Assembly (NCBI GenBank): GCA_965229335.1
Contig: OZ245874.1
Location: 2,108,001-2,172,000, forward strand
Length of the DNA stretch: 64,000 nt
Direction of reading: 5' to 3'
Source of the DNA: JAFKFH01 sp017307375
GTDB taxonomy: Bacteria > Pseudomonadota > Alphaproteobacteria > Ferrovibrionales > Ferrovibrionaceae
In this document: positions 32,950 to 41,947 of the stretch, one piece after another
How positions within the stretch are numbered: the stretch's first letter is position 1
Layout of the letters: every line of letters starts with the position of its first letter
Translations under genes and position numbers: made by a program
The notes under the pieces: model-generated
The model's database searches: none
What the model was told of the DNA's origin: nothing
Seen by the model: the letters and a program-made list of their open reading frames with translations, nothing else

Positions 32950-33136
32950 TGCTGGTACCTGCTGATGGCGTTGCATCGCTGAACTAGATGCCACGGGCGG
33001 CCCGGGCAATCACCGGCGGCGGAATGTCGCAGGGCCGATGACCGTCGCGCTGTGTGGCCGTGGCCTTGCCCGCCCCGGTATTTGGCTGTACTCCGCGAAG
33101 ATCCCTTCGCCCCCGTATCTCCAAGAGGAACAGGCA

Positions 33137-33892
33137 ATGACCATCATCGTCACCGGCGGCACCCACGGCATCGGCAGGGCTTCGGTAGAGGCGCTGGTCC
33201 GGGCCGGCCATCGTGTCGTGCTGACCGGCCGCGACGCGGCGGCCGGCGCGGCGGTGGCGTCTGCCAATCCCGGCGCCGTCTTCGTCGCCGGCGACGTCGC
33301 CAACCCCGATGATTGTCGCCGCGTCGTCGATGCCGCGCTCGAGATCGGCGGCGGCAGGCTCGCCGGTCTGGTCAACAATGCGGGCATGGGCCGGCGCGTG
33401 TCGTTCGCCGCGGCCGAGGTCGAGGATTGGGACGTGCTGATGGATGTCAACGCCCGCAGCGCCTTCCTCTTCATCCGCCATGCGTTGGCCGGGCTGATCG
33501 CCGGGCGCGGTGCCGTCGTCAACGTCGCGTCGATCGCCGGCAAGATGGGCGAGGAAGGCCTGGCGATCTATTGTGCCAGCAAGGCGGCGCTGATCGGCCT
33601 GACCCAGGCGCTGGCACTCGAATTCGGTGCCGACGTCCGCTTCAACGCGATCTGCCCCGGCCAGATCGATACGCGGATGATGCAGAAGGTGAAGGATCAG
33701 CCGGAACTGCGCGGCCGGCTCGAACTGCGCATTCCCGCCGGCCGCTTCGGCACGCCGGAAGAAGTGGCCGATGTCGTGGCCTGGCTGCTGTCGCCGCAGT
33801 CGAGCTACGTCAACGGCACCGTGCTGAGCGTCGATGGCGGCGAGGCCGCCGGGCTGATGACGCCGCGGGCCTGGCCGCCGACCGGGACCTGA
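33137..33892 (+). CDS. SDR-family oxidoreductase, classical type
   Basis: 251-residue short-chain dehydrogenase with an intact active site: TGGTHGIG at 6-13, NNAG at 80-83, N105, S132, and Y145-x3-K149 in IYCASKAAL. C-terminal LSVDGGEAAG is typical. AAGAGGAA lies 6-14 bases before the ATG at 33137. Its last 88 bp overlap the end of the amidase gene on the other strand, and the C-terminal tail beyond the VDGG motif (MTPRAWPPTGT) lies in the overlap. Confidence 0.92.
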   Translation: MTIIVTGGTHGIGRASVEALVRAGHRVVLTGRDAAAGAAVASANPGAVFVAGDVANPDDCRRVVDAALEIGGGRLAGLVNNAGMGRRVSFAAAEVEDWDVLMDVNARSAFLFIRHALAGLIAGRGAVVNVASIAGKMGEEGLAIYCASKAALIGLTQALALEFGADVRFNAICPGQIDTRMMQKVKDQPELRGRLELRIPAGRFGTPEEVADVVAWLLSPQSSYVNGTVLSVDGGEAAGLMTPRAWPPTGT

Positions 33893-35283
33893 CCGCGCGG
33901 TTCGATCACCGCGGGTTGCAGCCCGAGATGGCGTTCGATCCACGCGGCGGCGCGGAATAGCTTGGCCTCGCTGCGCGGCTTGCCGATCAGTTGCACGCCG
34001 AATGGCAGCCCGTCCGCCGAGAACCCGACCGGCAGCGACAGGATCGGACAGGACAGCAGCGAGGTCACCGCGGTGATCGCGATCCAGTCGACATAGGTGT
34101 CGAGCTTTTGCCCGGCGATCTCGCGCGGCCACATCACCTCGACCGGGCCGGGCAGGGTGGTCACCGCCGGCGTCACCAGGATCTCGTGCATGTCGAGGAA
34201 GGCCATGACGCGGCGATAGAGATCGGCGCGGTAGCGCTCTGCGGCGGCGAGCACCGACGGCGACTGCGTGGTGCCGCGCTCGATGTCGCTCAGCACGTCC
34301 GCTGTGAACAGGTGGCGCCGATCGGCCAGGAAGGGTTCCCAGGTCGCAAGATAGCTGGCGCCGCGCAGCGCCAGCAGGCTCGGCAGCGCGCGGGCGAAAT
34401 CGGGCGCGCCGCGATGCACGGCGATGCCGGCCCCGGCCATCGCGCCGGCGAAGGCCTCGCCCAGCGCGCGCACCTCGTCTGCCACCGGCAGGCAGCCGAG
34501 ATCGGCCGACCAGGCAAGGCGCATGGGCCGGGCGGGATCCTGCGCCGCGGCCAGGAACGGGCCGTCGGGCGAGGGTGCCGACAGCGGATCGTCGGGGTCG
34601 AAGCCGACCATCGCGTCGAAGAACAGGGCGAGGTCGGCCACGTCGCGCGCCATCGGACCGTCGACGAACAGCGTGTCGAACGGGTTGACCAGCGCCCGGC
34701 GTGGAATGCGCCCCGGTCCCGGGCGCAGGCCCAGGACGCCGCAGAAACTGGCCGGGATGCGCAGCGACCCGCCGAGATCGTTGCCATGGGCAAGCCAGGC
34801 CTGGCCGGTCGCCAGCGCCACCGCTGAGCCGCCTGAGGACCCGCCGCAGGTCAGCGCGAGATTCCATGGGTTGCGCGTGGCGCCGAACACCGCATTGGTC
34901 GTGTTGGCGCCGCCAAGTTCGGAGAGGTTCGATTTGGCCAGGGTGATGCCGCCGCGCGCCTCGATCAGCGCGACGGTGCGGTCCGACTGTGCCGGCACCC
35001 GGTCGGCAAAGATCGGCGTGCCCCCGGTGGACCGCACGCCGCCGACCTCGTTGTTGTCCTTGATCACCAGGGGCAACCCGCCGAGCATGGTTTCCCGCAG
35101 GGCCAGGGTGGCGGCCTGGGCGCGGGCGCGGTCGAAGCAGCGGGTCGGCAGGGCGTTCAGCGTGCCGTCGATTGCCTCGATCCGGTCAATCGCCGCCTCG
35201 ACGAGGTCGCCCGGTGTGACCTCGCCCCGCCGCAACAGCGCGCGCACCGCGACGGCCGACAGCCGGATCAGTTCGTCAGCCAT
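33805..35283 (-). CDS. Amidase signature family hydrolase
   Basis: 492-residue amidase. The Lys is K75 (LPLVIKDNNEV), the cis-Ser S149 (CGGSSGGSAV) and the nucleophile S173 (NDLGGSLRIPAS). The conserved core ends near IERHLGLQPAVI; the last about 30 residues run antisense to the SDR gene and are probably non-conserved. It is divergent from the second ABC operon and shares its operator region, which suggests hydrolysis of the imported substrate, parallel to the amidase in the first operon. Confidence 0.93.
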   Translation of the reverse strand: MADELIRLSAVAVRALLRRGEVTPGDLVEAAIDRIEAIDGTLNALPTRCFDRARAQAATLALRETMLGGLPLVIKDNNEVGGVRSTGGTPIFADRVPAQSDRTVALIEARGGITLAKSNLSELGGANTTNAVFGATRNPWNLALTCGGSSGGSAVALATGQAWLAHGNDLGGSLRIPASFCGVLGLRPGPGRIPRRALVNPFDTLFVDGPMARDVADLALFFDAMVGFDPDDPLSAPSPDGPFLAAAQDPARPMRLAWSADLGCLPVADEVRALGEAFAGAMAGAGIAVHRGAPDFARALPSLLALRGASYLATWEPFLADRRHLFTADVLSDIERGTTQSPSVLAAAERYRADLYRRVMAFLDMHEILVTPAVTTLPGPVEVMWPREIAGQKLDTYVDWIAITAVTSLLSCPILSLPVGFSADGLPFGVQLIGKPRSEAKLFRAAAWIERHLGLQPAVIEPRGQVPVGGQARGVISPAASPPSTLSTVPLT

Positions 35284-35512
35284 GCCCGGCCACCTCGATC
35301 TCGTTGGGTCCGATATCGCTGCTTGAAACGTTTAAGCGATCCGTCGCTTATGCCAGAGCCCGCCGCCACTGACAAGCGAACCTCATCGCTTCGATCGTAT
35401 GGCTTGTGCGGTCAACGGGATTGTGTCATCACTATTGAAACGTTTCAAAAATGCGGACGACAGGGAGGAAAACAGTGCAGACCGCATGGCCACCGCTCAA
35501 TCGGGGCGCCGC
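35284..35512. promoter_or_regulatory. Divergent control region with two LacI-type operators
   Basis: The roughly 230 bp between the amidase and ABC genes contain TTGAAACGTTTAA at 35323-35335 and the perfect palindrome TTGAAACGTTTCAA at 35435-35448. The sites share TTGAAACGTTT with a central CG, as in LacI/GalR-family operators, and their centres are 112 bp apart. No LacI-family gene lies in the window. A GGGAGGAA ribosome site at 35463-35470 lies downstream of the second site. Confidence 0.75.
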
Positions 35513-35516
35513 ATGA
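35475..35516 (+). CDS. Possible 13-codon leader ORF upstream of the ABC permease
   Basis: A GTG positioned 4-5 bases after the strong GGGAGGAA site opens a 13-codon frame (VQTAWPPLNRGAA) that stops in a TGA overlapping the permease ATG at 35513 as ATGA. The permease ATG has no ribosome site of its own. Either the leader is translated and couples to the permease, or initiation is at the in-frame ATG at 35486 with long spacing. Real use is uncertain. Confidence 0.3.
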   Translation: MQTAWPPLNRGAA

Positions 35517-36454
35517 TCGGCTATCTGTTGCGGCGCATCCTGGCCACCGTGCCGGTGCTGCTGTTCGTCGCCGTGCTGGTGTTCCTGCTGCTGCAACTGA
35601 CGCCGGGCGATCCGGCGGTGCTGATCGCGGGCGACTATGCGACGACGCAGCAGATCGAAGCCATCCGCCACCAGCTTGGCCTCGACCGATCGATCCTCGA
35701 GCAGCTTGCCGGCTGGTTCGCCCGGCTGGCGCGCGGGGATCTCGGCGTCTCGATCTTTTCGCAACTGCCGGTCACGACACTGATCGGCCAGCGGATCGAG
35801 CCGACGTTGCTGCTGTCGCTCTACACTGTCATCCTGTCGATCGCCTTCGCCATCCCGCTGGGTGTCGTTGCCGCCTATCGCGCCGGCGGCTGGCTTGATC
35901 GCGTGGTCATGGGCTTCGCGGTGATGGGGTTCTCCACGCCGGTCTTCGTCGTCGGTTTCCTGCTGGTCTATGTCTTCGCGCTGACTCTGGGCTGGTTTCC
36001 GACCCAGGGCTACGTGCCGGTGGCCGAGGGCTGGGGGGGCGCGTTGCGCAGCCTGACCCTGCCGGCAATCACGCTGGCCTTGCTCTACGCCGCGCTGCTC
36101 GCCCGCGTCACCCGCGCCAGCATGCTGGAGGTCCTGGCCGAGGATTACATGCGCACGGCGCATGCCAAGGGCCTGGGACCGCGGCCGGTGCTGATGCGGC
36201 ATGCCCTGAAGAACACGGCGGTCGCGATCGTCACCGTGATCGGCGTCGGCGTCGCCGCGCTGCTGGGCGGGGTCGTGGTCACCGAGACGGTGTTCAACAT
36301 ACCCGGCCTGGGCCGGCTCACCGCGGATGCGATCCTGCGCCGCGATTATCCGGTCGTGCAGGGGCTGATCCTGCTGTTCGCCTGCATCTACGTCGTTATC
36401 AACCTGCTGGTCGATCTCAGCTACCTGCTGTTCGACCCGCGGATCCGGTACTGA
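35513..36454 (+). CDS. Peptide-type ABC transporter permease (DppB-like)
   Basis: 313-residue permease, first transporter gene of the second operon. It starts MIGYLLRRILATVPVLLFVA, has LTPGDPAVLIAGD, the EAA loop EDYMRTAHAKGLGPRPVLMR and ends LVDLSYLLFDPRIRY. It aligns along its length with the permease at 15142. I start at 35513 by comparison with that paralogue; the in-frame ATG at 35486 would add nine residues. Confidence 0.93.
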   Translation: MIGYLLRRILATVPVLLFVAVLVFLLLQLTPGDPAVLIAGDYATTQQIEAIRHQLGLDRSILEQLAGWFARLARGDLGVSIFSQLPVTTLIGQRIEPTLLLSLYTVILSIAFAIPLGVVAAYRAGGWLDRVVMGFAVMGFSTPVFVVGFLLVYVFALTLGWFPTQGYVPVAEGWGGALRSLTLPAITLALLYAALLARVTRASMLEVLAEDYMRTAHAKGLGPRPVLMRHALKNTAVAIVTVIGVGVAALLGGVVVTETVFNIPGLGRLTADAILRRDYPVVQGLILLFACIYVVINLLVDLSYLLFDPRIRY

Positions 36455-36458
36455 CGCG

Positions 36459-37334
36459 ATGACGATCGTGCGCACCGAACGCATCGCCGCCGGCCGCCCC
36501 TCGCGCCTTCTCGCTTTCCTCGGTCGCCAGAAGGTCATCCTGTTCGGGCTGGTCGTGCTGGTGGCGATGGTCGGGATCGCCGTGCTGGCACCGCTGCTGC
36601 TGCCCGATCCGAAGGCGATCAACCCGATCTACCGCCTGCGCCCGCCCGGTGCCGATTTCTGGTTCGGCACCGACCATCTCGGCCGCTCGATCCTGTCGCG
36701 CACCCTGCACGGCACCCGCGTGTCGCTGGCCGTCGGCGTGCTGGTCGCCGGCCTGACCACGATGCTCGGTGTGGTCGTCGGGCTGATGTCGGGTTTCCTG
36801 CGGCGGATGGACGGCATCGCCATGCGCTTCATGGATGCGGTGATGGCGATCCCCGGCGTGTTGCTGGCCATCGCGTTGATGTCGCTGTTCGGCTCGAGCC
36901 TGGTCAACGTCATCATCGCCATCTCGATCCCGGAGATTCCGCGCATGGCCCGCCTGGTGCGCTCGGCCGTGCTGTCGATCCGCGAGCAGCCATACGTCGA
37001 TGCCGCCCGCACCAACGGCACGCGCCTGCCGCGATTGCTCCGCCGCCATGTCCTGCCCAATGCGATGGCCCCGATCCTGGTGCAGGCGACCTATGTCTTT
37101 GCGGCCGCGATGATCGTCGAGGCCGTGCTGTCGTTCCTGGGGGCCGGCACGCCGCCCGAGGTGCCGAGCTGGGGCAACATGATGGCCGAGGGGCGGCAGT
37201 ACCTTCAGCGCGCGCCCTGGATCGCCGCCTTCCCCGGCGTGTTCCTGGCCTTCCTGGTGCTGACCGTCAACCTCGTCGGCGATGCCTTGCGCGACCTGCT
37301 CGACCCGCGGCTTGCCGCCAGGGGTCACAAATGA
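36459..37334 (+). CDS. Peptide-type ABC transporter permease (DppC-like)
   Basis: 291-residue partner permease. The first membrane helix at about 25-48 (VILFGLVVLVAMVGIAVLAP) is followed by FWFGTDHLGRSILSRTLHGT. The EAA loop is YVDAARTNGTRLPRLLRRHV, and LVGDALRDLLDPRL ends the protein. It starts 4 bp after the DppB-like stop and overlaps the ATPase gene by 4 bp. Confidence 0.94.
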   Translation: MTIVRTERIAAGRPSRLLAFLGRQKVILFGLVVLVAMVGIAVLAPLLLPDPKAINPIYRLRPPGADFWFGTDHLGRSILSRTLHGTRVSLAVGVLVAGLTTMLGVVVGLMSGFLRRMDGIAMRFMDAVMAIPGVLLAIALMSLFGSSLVNVIIAISIPEIPRMARLVRSAVLSIREQPYVDAARTNGTRLPRLLRRHVLPNAMAPILVQATYVFAAAMIVEAVLSFLGAGTPPEVPSWGNMMAEGRQYLQRAPWIAAFPGVFLAFLVLTVNLVGDALRDLLDPRLAARGHK

Positions 37335-38314
37335 GCGGTGGGCGCCTGCTGACCGTCGAGACTCTCTCGGTCGTCTTCGACACGCCCGCTGGCCCGATGC
37401 CGGTGGTGCGCGACCTGTCGCTCGGCCTCGATCGCGGCGAGGCCCTGTGCCTGGTCGGCGAAAGCGGCTGCGGCAAGAGCATCACGGCCCTGTCGATCAT
37501 GCGGCTGTTACCGAAGAAACTGGCGCGCATTGCCGCCGGGCGGGTGCTGTTCGACGGCACCGATCTTGCCGCGCTGGACGAGCCGGCGATGCGCGCGATC
37601 CGTGGCAACCGCATCGCGATGATTTTCCAGGAACCGATGACCAGCCTGAACCCGGTGCTCACCATCGGCCGCCAGATCGCCGAGGTGCTGGAACTGCATC
37701 GCGGGCTCACCCGGCACGAGGCGGAGGGCCAGGCCCTGCGCCTGCTCGAACGCGTGCGCATTCCCGATGCCCGCCGTCGCCTCAGGCAATATCCCCATCA
37801 ACTGTCGGGCGGCCAGCGTCAGCGGGTGATGATCGCGATGGCCCTGGCCTGTGACCCGCAATTGCTGATCGCCGACGAGCCGACCACCGCGCTCGACGTC
37901 ACCATCCAGGCCCAGATCCTGGCGCTGCTCGACGAAATCCGGACGGAAACCGGCACCGCCGTGATGATGATCACCCACGATCTCGGCGTGGTCGCCGAAT
38001 TCGCCGACCGCGTCGTCGTGCTCTATGCCGGCCGGGCGGTCGAGGAGGGACGGGTCGCCGACATCTTCGACGATCCGCGCCATCCCTATACCCGTGGCCT
38101 GATGCGGTCGGTGCCGCGGCTGGCGCGCCATCGCGACGGGGGCGGGCGGGGGCGCCTGCAGGAAATCGTGGGCACCGTTCCTTCCCCCTTCGCGATGCCC
38201 GAGGGGTGCGCCTTCGCGCCGCGCTGCGATGTGGCATCGGACGAATGCCGGCGTCAGCCTCCGCTGCGCTTCGACCTTGCGGCCCATGCCGCCGCCTGCT
38301 GGCGGGCATTGTGA
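37331..38314 (+). CDS. Oligopeptide-type ABC transporter ATP-binding protein (DppD-like)
   Basis: 327-residue ATPase: Walker A GESGCGKSITA, Q-loop IFQEPMTSLNPV, signature QLSGGQRQRVMIAMAL, Walker B LLIADEPTTALD, switch H in THD, and the C-terminal peptide-transporter extension with CAFAPRCDVA. The ATG overlaps the permease stop by 4 bp, and its own stop overlaps the GTG of the next ATPase. Confidence 0.95.
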   Translation: MSGGRLLTVETLSVVFDTPAGPMPVVRDLSLGLDRGEALCLVGESGCGKSITALSIMRLLPKKLARIAAGRVLFDGTDLAALDEPAMRAIRGNRIAMIFQEPMTSLNPVLTIGRQIAEVLELHRGLTRHEAEGQALRLLERVRIPDARRRLRQYPHQLSGGQRQRVMIAMALACDPQLLIADEPTTALDVTIQAQILALLDEIRTETGTAVMMITHDLGVVAEFADRVVVLYAGRAVEEGRVADIFDDPRHPYTRGLMRSVPRLARHRDGGGRGRLQEIVGTVPSPFAMPEGCAFAPRCDVASDECRRQPPLRFDLAAHAAACWRAL

Positions 38315-39273
38315 CCGCGGTGCTCGAAGTCGACGGCCTGGTCAAGCACTACCCGTTCGCCGGCGGGTGGTTCGGCCGCGCCAGGGGCGTGGTGCGTGCC
38401 GTCGACGGCATCTCGTTCGCCGTGCCGCGTGGCGAGACGCTGGCCCTGGTCGGCGAAAGCGGTTGCGGCAAGTCGACGGTTGCCAGGCTGCTGCTGCGGC
38501 TGATCGACCCGACTGCCGGTCGGGTCCTGCTCGACGGCGAGGACCTGACCGCACTGCAGGGCGCGGCGCTGCATGCGGCGCGCCGTCGGATCCAGATGGT
38601 GTTCCAGGATCCCTTCGCCTCGCTGAACCCGCGGCTGACCGCCGCCGAGATCGTGGCCGAGCCGCTGGTCAACTACGGCGGGGCGGACCCGCGGGCGATC
38701 GACGAGCTGTTCGACCGCGTCGGCCTGGCCCGGCATCAGCGCGACCGTTTTCCCCACCAGTTCTCCGGCGGCCAGCGCCAGCGCCTCGGCATCGCCCGGG
38801 CGCTGGCCTTGCGCCCGTCGCTGGTCGTGGCCGACGAGCCGGTCTCGGCCCTCGACGTCTCGGTCCAGGCCCAGATCCTCAACCTGCTGGCCGACCTGCA
38901 GCGCGACTTCGGCCTGTCCTACCTGTTCATCAGCCATGACCTCGGTGTGGTCGACTACATCGCCACCACCGTCGCGGTGATGTATCTCGGCGTGCTGGTC
39001 GAGATCGCGCCGCGCGAGCGCTTCTTCGCCGCGGCCGCGCATCCCTATTCCCGCGCGCTGCTCGATGCCGTGCCGGCCCCCGATCCGCGCCGGCGGCGCA
39101 AGCGGGCGCTGCTGGAGGGCGAGGTGCCCTCGGCCAGTGCCTTGCCGTCGGGCTGCCGTTTCCGCGGCCGCTGCGCGTTCGCCACCGAGATCTGCGCCAC
39201 GACGGCGCCGCCGCTGCGCCAGGTGGCCGACCGCCATCTCGTCGCCTGCCATCACGTGGATCAAGAATCATAA
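38311..39273 (+). CDS. Oligopeptide-type ABC transporter ATP-binding protein (DppF-like)
   Basis: 320-residue ATPase starting at a GTG that forms a GTGA overlap with the previous stop. Walker A GESGCGKSTVARLL, Q-loop VFQDPFASLNPR, signature QFSGGQRQRLGIARAL, Walker B LVVADEPVSALD, and PSGCRFRGRCAFA in the C-terminal extension. The upstream in-frame ATG codons lie inside the previous gene and lack homology. Confidence 0.94.
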   Translation: MTAVLEVDGLVKHYPFAGGWFGRARGVVRAVDGISFAVPRGETLALVGESGCGKSTVARLLLRLIDPTAGRVLLDGEDLTALQGAALHAARRRIQMVFQDPFASLNPRLTAAEIVAEPLVNYGGADPRAIDELFDRVGLARHQRDRFPHQFSGGQRQRLGIARALALRPSLVVADEPVSALDVSVQAQILNLLADLQRDFGLSYLFISHDLGVVDYIATTVAVMYLGVLVEIAPRERFFAAAAHPYSRALLDAVPAPDPRRRRKRALLEGEVPSASALPSGCRFRGRCAFATEICATTAPPLRQVADRHLVACHHVDQES

Positions 39274-39286
39274 GGGGAGGAAACCG

Positions 39287-40865
39287 ATGACCCGTAGATC
39301 GATGCTGAAAGGGATGGCTCTGGCTCTCGCGGCCGGGCTGCTGCTGTCGCCGGCGATGGGGCATGCCCAGCCGAGCGTGCTGCGCGTGCGGCCGTTCGGC
39401 GATCTGAAGGCGATCGATCCGATCGTCAATTCCGACTACATGGCACGCAATCACGGCTACATGGTCTACGACACCCTGTTCGCCATGGACGAGACGCTGG
39501 CGATCAAACCCCAGATGGTCGACAGCTTCCAGACCAGCGCCGACGGCCTGACCTGGACCTTCGTGCTGCGTGACGGGCTGAAGTTCCATGACGGGGCGCC
39601 GGTCACCGCGACCGATGTGGTCGCCTCGCTGCAGCGCTGGGGCCAGCGTGACGGGCTGGGCCAGCAGCTCGTCGCCAATACCGCCGACCTCAAGGCGACG
39701 GACGAACGGACCATTGTCCTGACGCTGAAGAATCAGTGGGGCCTGGTACTGGACGCGCTGGGCAAACCGTCGTCGAACGTGCCGTTCATCATGCCGGCGC
39801 GCATCGCCCGCCTGCCCGCCACCGAATCCCTGACCGATCCGGTCGGTTCCGGCCCGTTCATCATGAAGAAGGACGAATGGGTGCCGGGCTCCAAGGTCGT
39901 CTATGTCAGGAACCCCGACTACAAGCCGCGGGCGGACGCCACCTCGGGCATGGCCGGCGCCAAGCAGGCCGGGGTCGACCGCGTCGAATGGCTCTACATG
40001 CCAGACGCCCAGTCCGCCCTGAACGCGCTGCAGGCCGGCGAGATCGACATCTTCGAGGAAATGCCGCCGGACATGCTGGAACTGGTGGCCAGGAACCCGA
40101 AGATCCGGGTGCAGCCGCAGGATACGCTGGCCACGCAGGTCGTGTTCCGCATGAATTCATTGCAGCCGCCGTTCGACAATCCGAAGGTGCGCCAGGCGAT
40201 CCGCTACATGGTCGACCAGTCGGTGTTCCTGGCCGCCTATGTCGACGATCCCAAGCTCTACAAGGATTGCCCGTCGTTCTACATGTGCGGTTCGCCGTAC
40301 TATACCGATGCGGGCTGGGTGAAGCAGGACCTTGCCAAGGCCCGCGCGCTGCTGAAGGAGGCCGGCTACAAGGGCGAGCCGGTCGTCGTCCTGCACGGCA
40401 CCGAGGCCGGCATCACCAACACCTTCTCGTCGGTTGCCGAACAGCTGATGCGCGACATCGGCCTGAAGGTCGAGCCGCAGGCGATGGACTGGGGCACGCT
40501 GACCGCGCGGCGCACCTCCAAGAAGGCGATGAACGAAGGCGGCTGGTCGCTGTTCATCTCGGCCCCCACCCGGGGCTGACATGATGGACCCGCTGGGCCA
40601 TCTCGGCCTGCGCTCGAACTGCGACAAGGCGTGGTTCGGCTGGCCCTGCGACGACCAGATCGAGAAGCTGCGTGCCGAATTCGCCATGACCCCCGACCTG
40701 GGCAAGCGCAAGGAAATCGCCAAGGCGATCCAGCTGCGCGCCGAGGAGACCGTGCCCTACGTGCCGCTCGGCCAACTGTCGCTGGTGCGCGGCGTGTCGA
40801 CAAAACTGTCCGACATTCCGGCCGCCGCCGTGCCGGTCTACTGGAACATCAAGAAGGCGAACTGA
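39287..40865 (+). pseudogene. ABC solute-binding protein, family 5, disrupted by a +1 frameshift
   Basis: A family 5 solute-binding protein split over two frames. The first part (39287-40579, 430 residues) has a signal peptide (MTRRSMLKGMALALAAGLLL, ending GHAQ), LRDGLKFHDGAPVTATDVVAS and VGSGPFIMKKDEW, then ends in ISAPTRG-stop. The second part (about 40575-40865) carries the C-terminus, DQIEKLRAEFAMTPDLGKRK and ETVPYVPLGQL, without a ribosome site. Removing one base in the ACCCGGGG run near 40568-40575 restores APTGADMMDP and a chain of about 525 residues, equal to the paralogue at 16151. Sequencing error, recent mutation or true pseudogene cannot be separated here. AAGGGGAGG precedes the ATG. 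Confidence 0.85.
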
Positions 40866-40876
40866 CGACGACCCCG

Positions 40877-40912
40877 CCGTCGGGCCGCCATCGGCCCGAC
40901 GGGTTTTCTTTC
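40877..40912 (+). terminator. Rho-independent terminator-like hairpin after the solute-binding gene
   Basis: A perfect 10-bp stem (CCGTCGGGCC / GGCCCGACGG) with a 6-base loop is followed by GTTTTCTTTC. It starts 11 bp after the stop of the solute-binding gene and ends 12 bp before the next gene. It may end the transporter transcript, lower expression of the two enzymes behind it, or stabilise the upstream mRNA. Confidence 0.8.
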
Positions 40913-40924
40913 ACGGAGAGTTCA

Positions 40925-41947
40925 TTGACCGCCAGATCGGTTCAGCGTCGCCGCCTCGGACGCAGCAACCTGATGCCCACGGCCACCGGGATGGGGGGCG
41001 CGCCACTCGGCAATCTCTACCAGGCCGTCGACGAGGAGGCGGCGACCGCGCTGGTCGATGCCGCCTTCGATCGCGGCATCCGGCATTTCGACACCGCGCC
41101 GTTATACGGCGCGGGGTTAAGCGAAATCCGCATGGGCCGGGCGCTGGCCCGCCGTCCGCGTGGCGAATTCGTCCTGTCCTCCAAGGTCGGCTGGCTGCTC
41201 GATGATGACCCGACCGTCGCCGATGACGGCCCCTACGTCGCGCTGCCGGGCCGGCGGAAGCGCTGCGACTACAGCCGCGATGGCGCGCTGCGCTCGATCG
41301 AGGCAAGCCTGAAGCGGCTCGGCACCGATCGGCTCGATATCGTCTACATCCACGACCTCGACACCGCCGCGCATGGCGACGATCTCGACCGGCGGTTCGC
41401 CGAAGTGATGGACGGCGCCTATCCGGCGCTCGACCAGCTGCGCCGCGACGGCGTGGTCGGGGCGATCGGCTTCGGCGTCAACGAGTGGCAGATCTGCACG
41501 ACCGCGCTGGCCCACGCCGACCCCGACTGTTTCATGCTGGCCGGCCGCTATTCGCTGCTGGACCAGTCGGCGCTGATCGAACTGCTGCCGCTGTGCCTGG
41601 CCCGCGAGGTCGGTGTGGTCATCGGCGGCCCCTACAATTCCGGCATCCTGGCGACCGGCGCGGTGCCGGGCGCCCATTACGACTATCGCCCGGCCGGACC
41701 CGATATCCTCGACCGTACCCGCGCGCTGGAGACGGTCTGCCGCGACCATGGCGTGCCGCTGGCCGCGGCGGCGATCCAGTTCGCCGGCAGCCATCCGGCG
41801 GTCGTGTCGGTCGTGCCGGGCATGCGTTCGATCGACGAGCTCGATACCAATCTCAGGCTGTTCGACCAGCCGATCCCGAAGGCCCTGTGGCAGGATATGC
41901 GCCGGGCCGGGCTGATCGATCCGGCGGCGCCGATACCGGGGGAATGA
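40925..41947 (+). CDS. Aldo/keto reductase, D-threo-aldose/L-fucose dehydrogenase-like
   Basis: 340-residue AKR with the catalytic tetrad D56 (HFDTAPLYG), Y61, K87 (LSSKVGW) and H143 (YIHDLD). The pattern GGAPLGNLY near the start and RRKRCDYSRDGALRSIEASL resembles the subgroup that oxidises aldoses such as L-fucose or pyridoxal. A TTG start is proposed because CGGAGAG lies 6 bases upstream; the first ATG is 16 codons later and would remove the first beta strands. The stop overlaps the hydrolase ATG as ATGA. Confidence 0.9.
   Translation: MTARSVQRRRLGRSNLMPTATGMGGAPLGNLYQAVDEEAATALVDAAFDRGIRHFDTAPLYGAGLSEIRMGRALARRPRGEFVLSSKVGWLLDDDPTVADDGPYVALPGRRKRCDYSRDGALRSIEASLKRLGTDRLDIVYIHDLDTAAHGDDLDRRFAEVMDGAYPALDQLRRDGVVGAIGFGVNEWQICTTALAHADPDCFMLAGRYSLLDQSALIELLPLCLAREVGVVIGGPYNSGILATGAVPGAHYDYRPAGPDILDRTRALETVCRDHGVPLAAAAIQFAGSHPAVVSVVPGMRSIDELDTNLRLFDQPIPKALWQDMRRAGLIDPAAPIPGE

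Noticed and set aside
40568..40580. Programmed frameshift in the solute-binding protein
   Set aside because: Restoring the frame needs a +1 shift at a CCCGGGG run; there is no slippery heptamer, and the paralogue does not need one.
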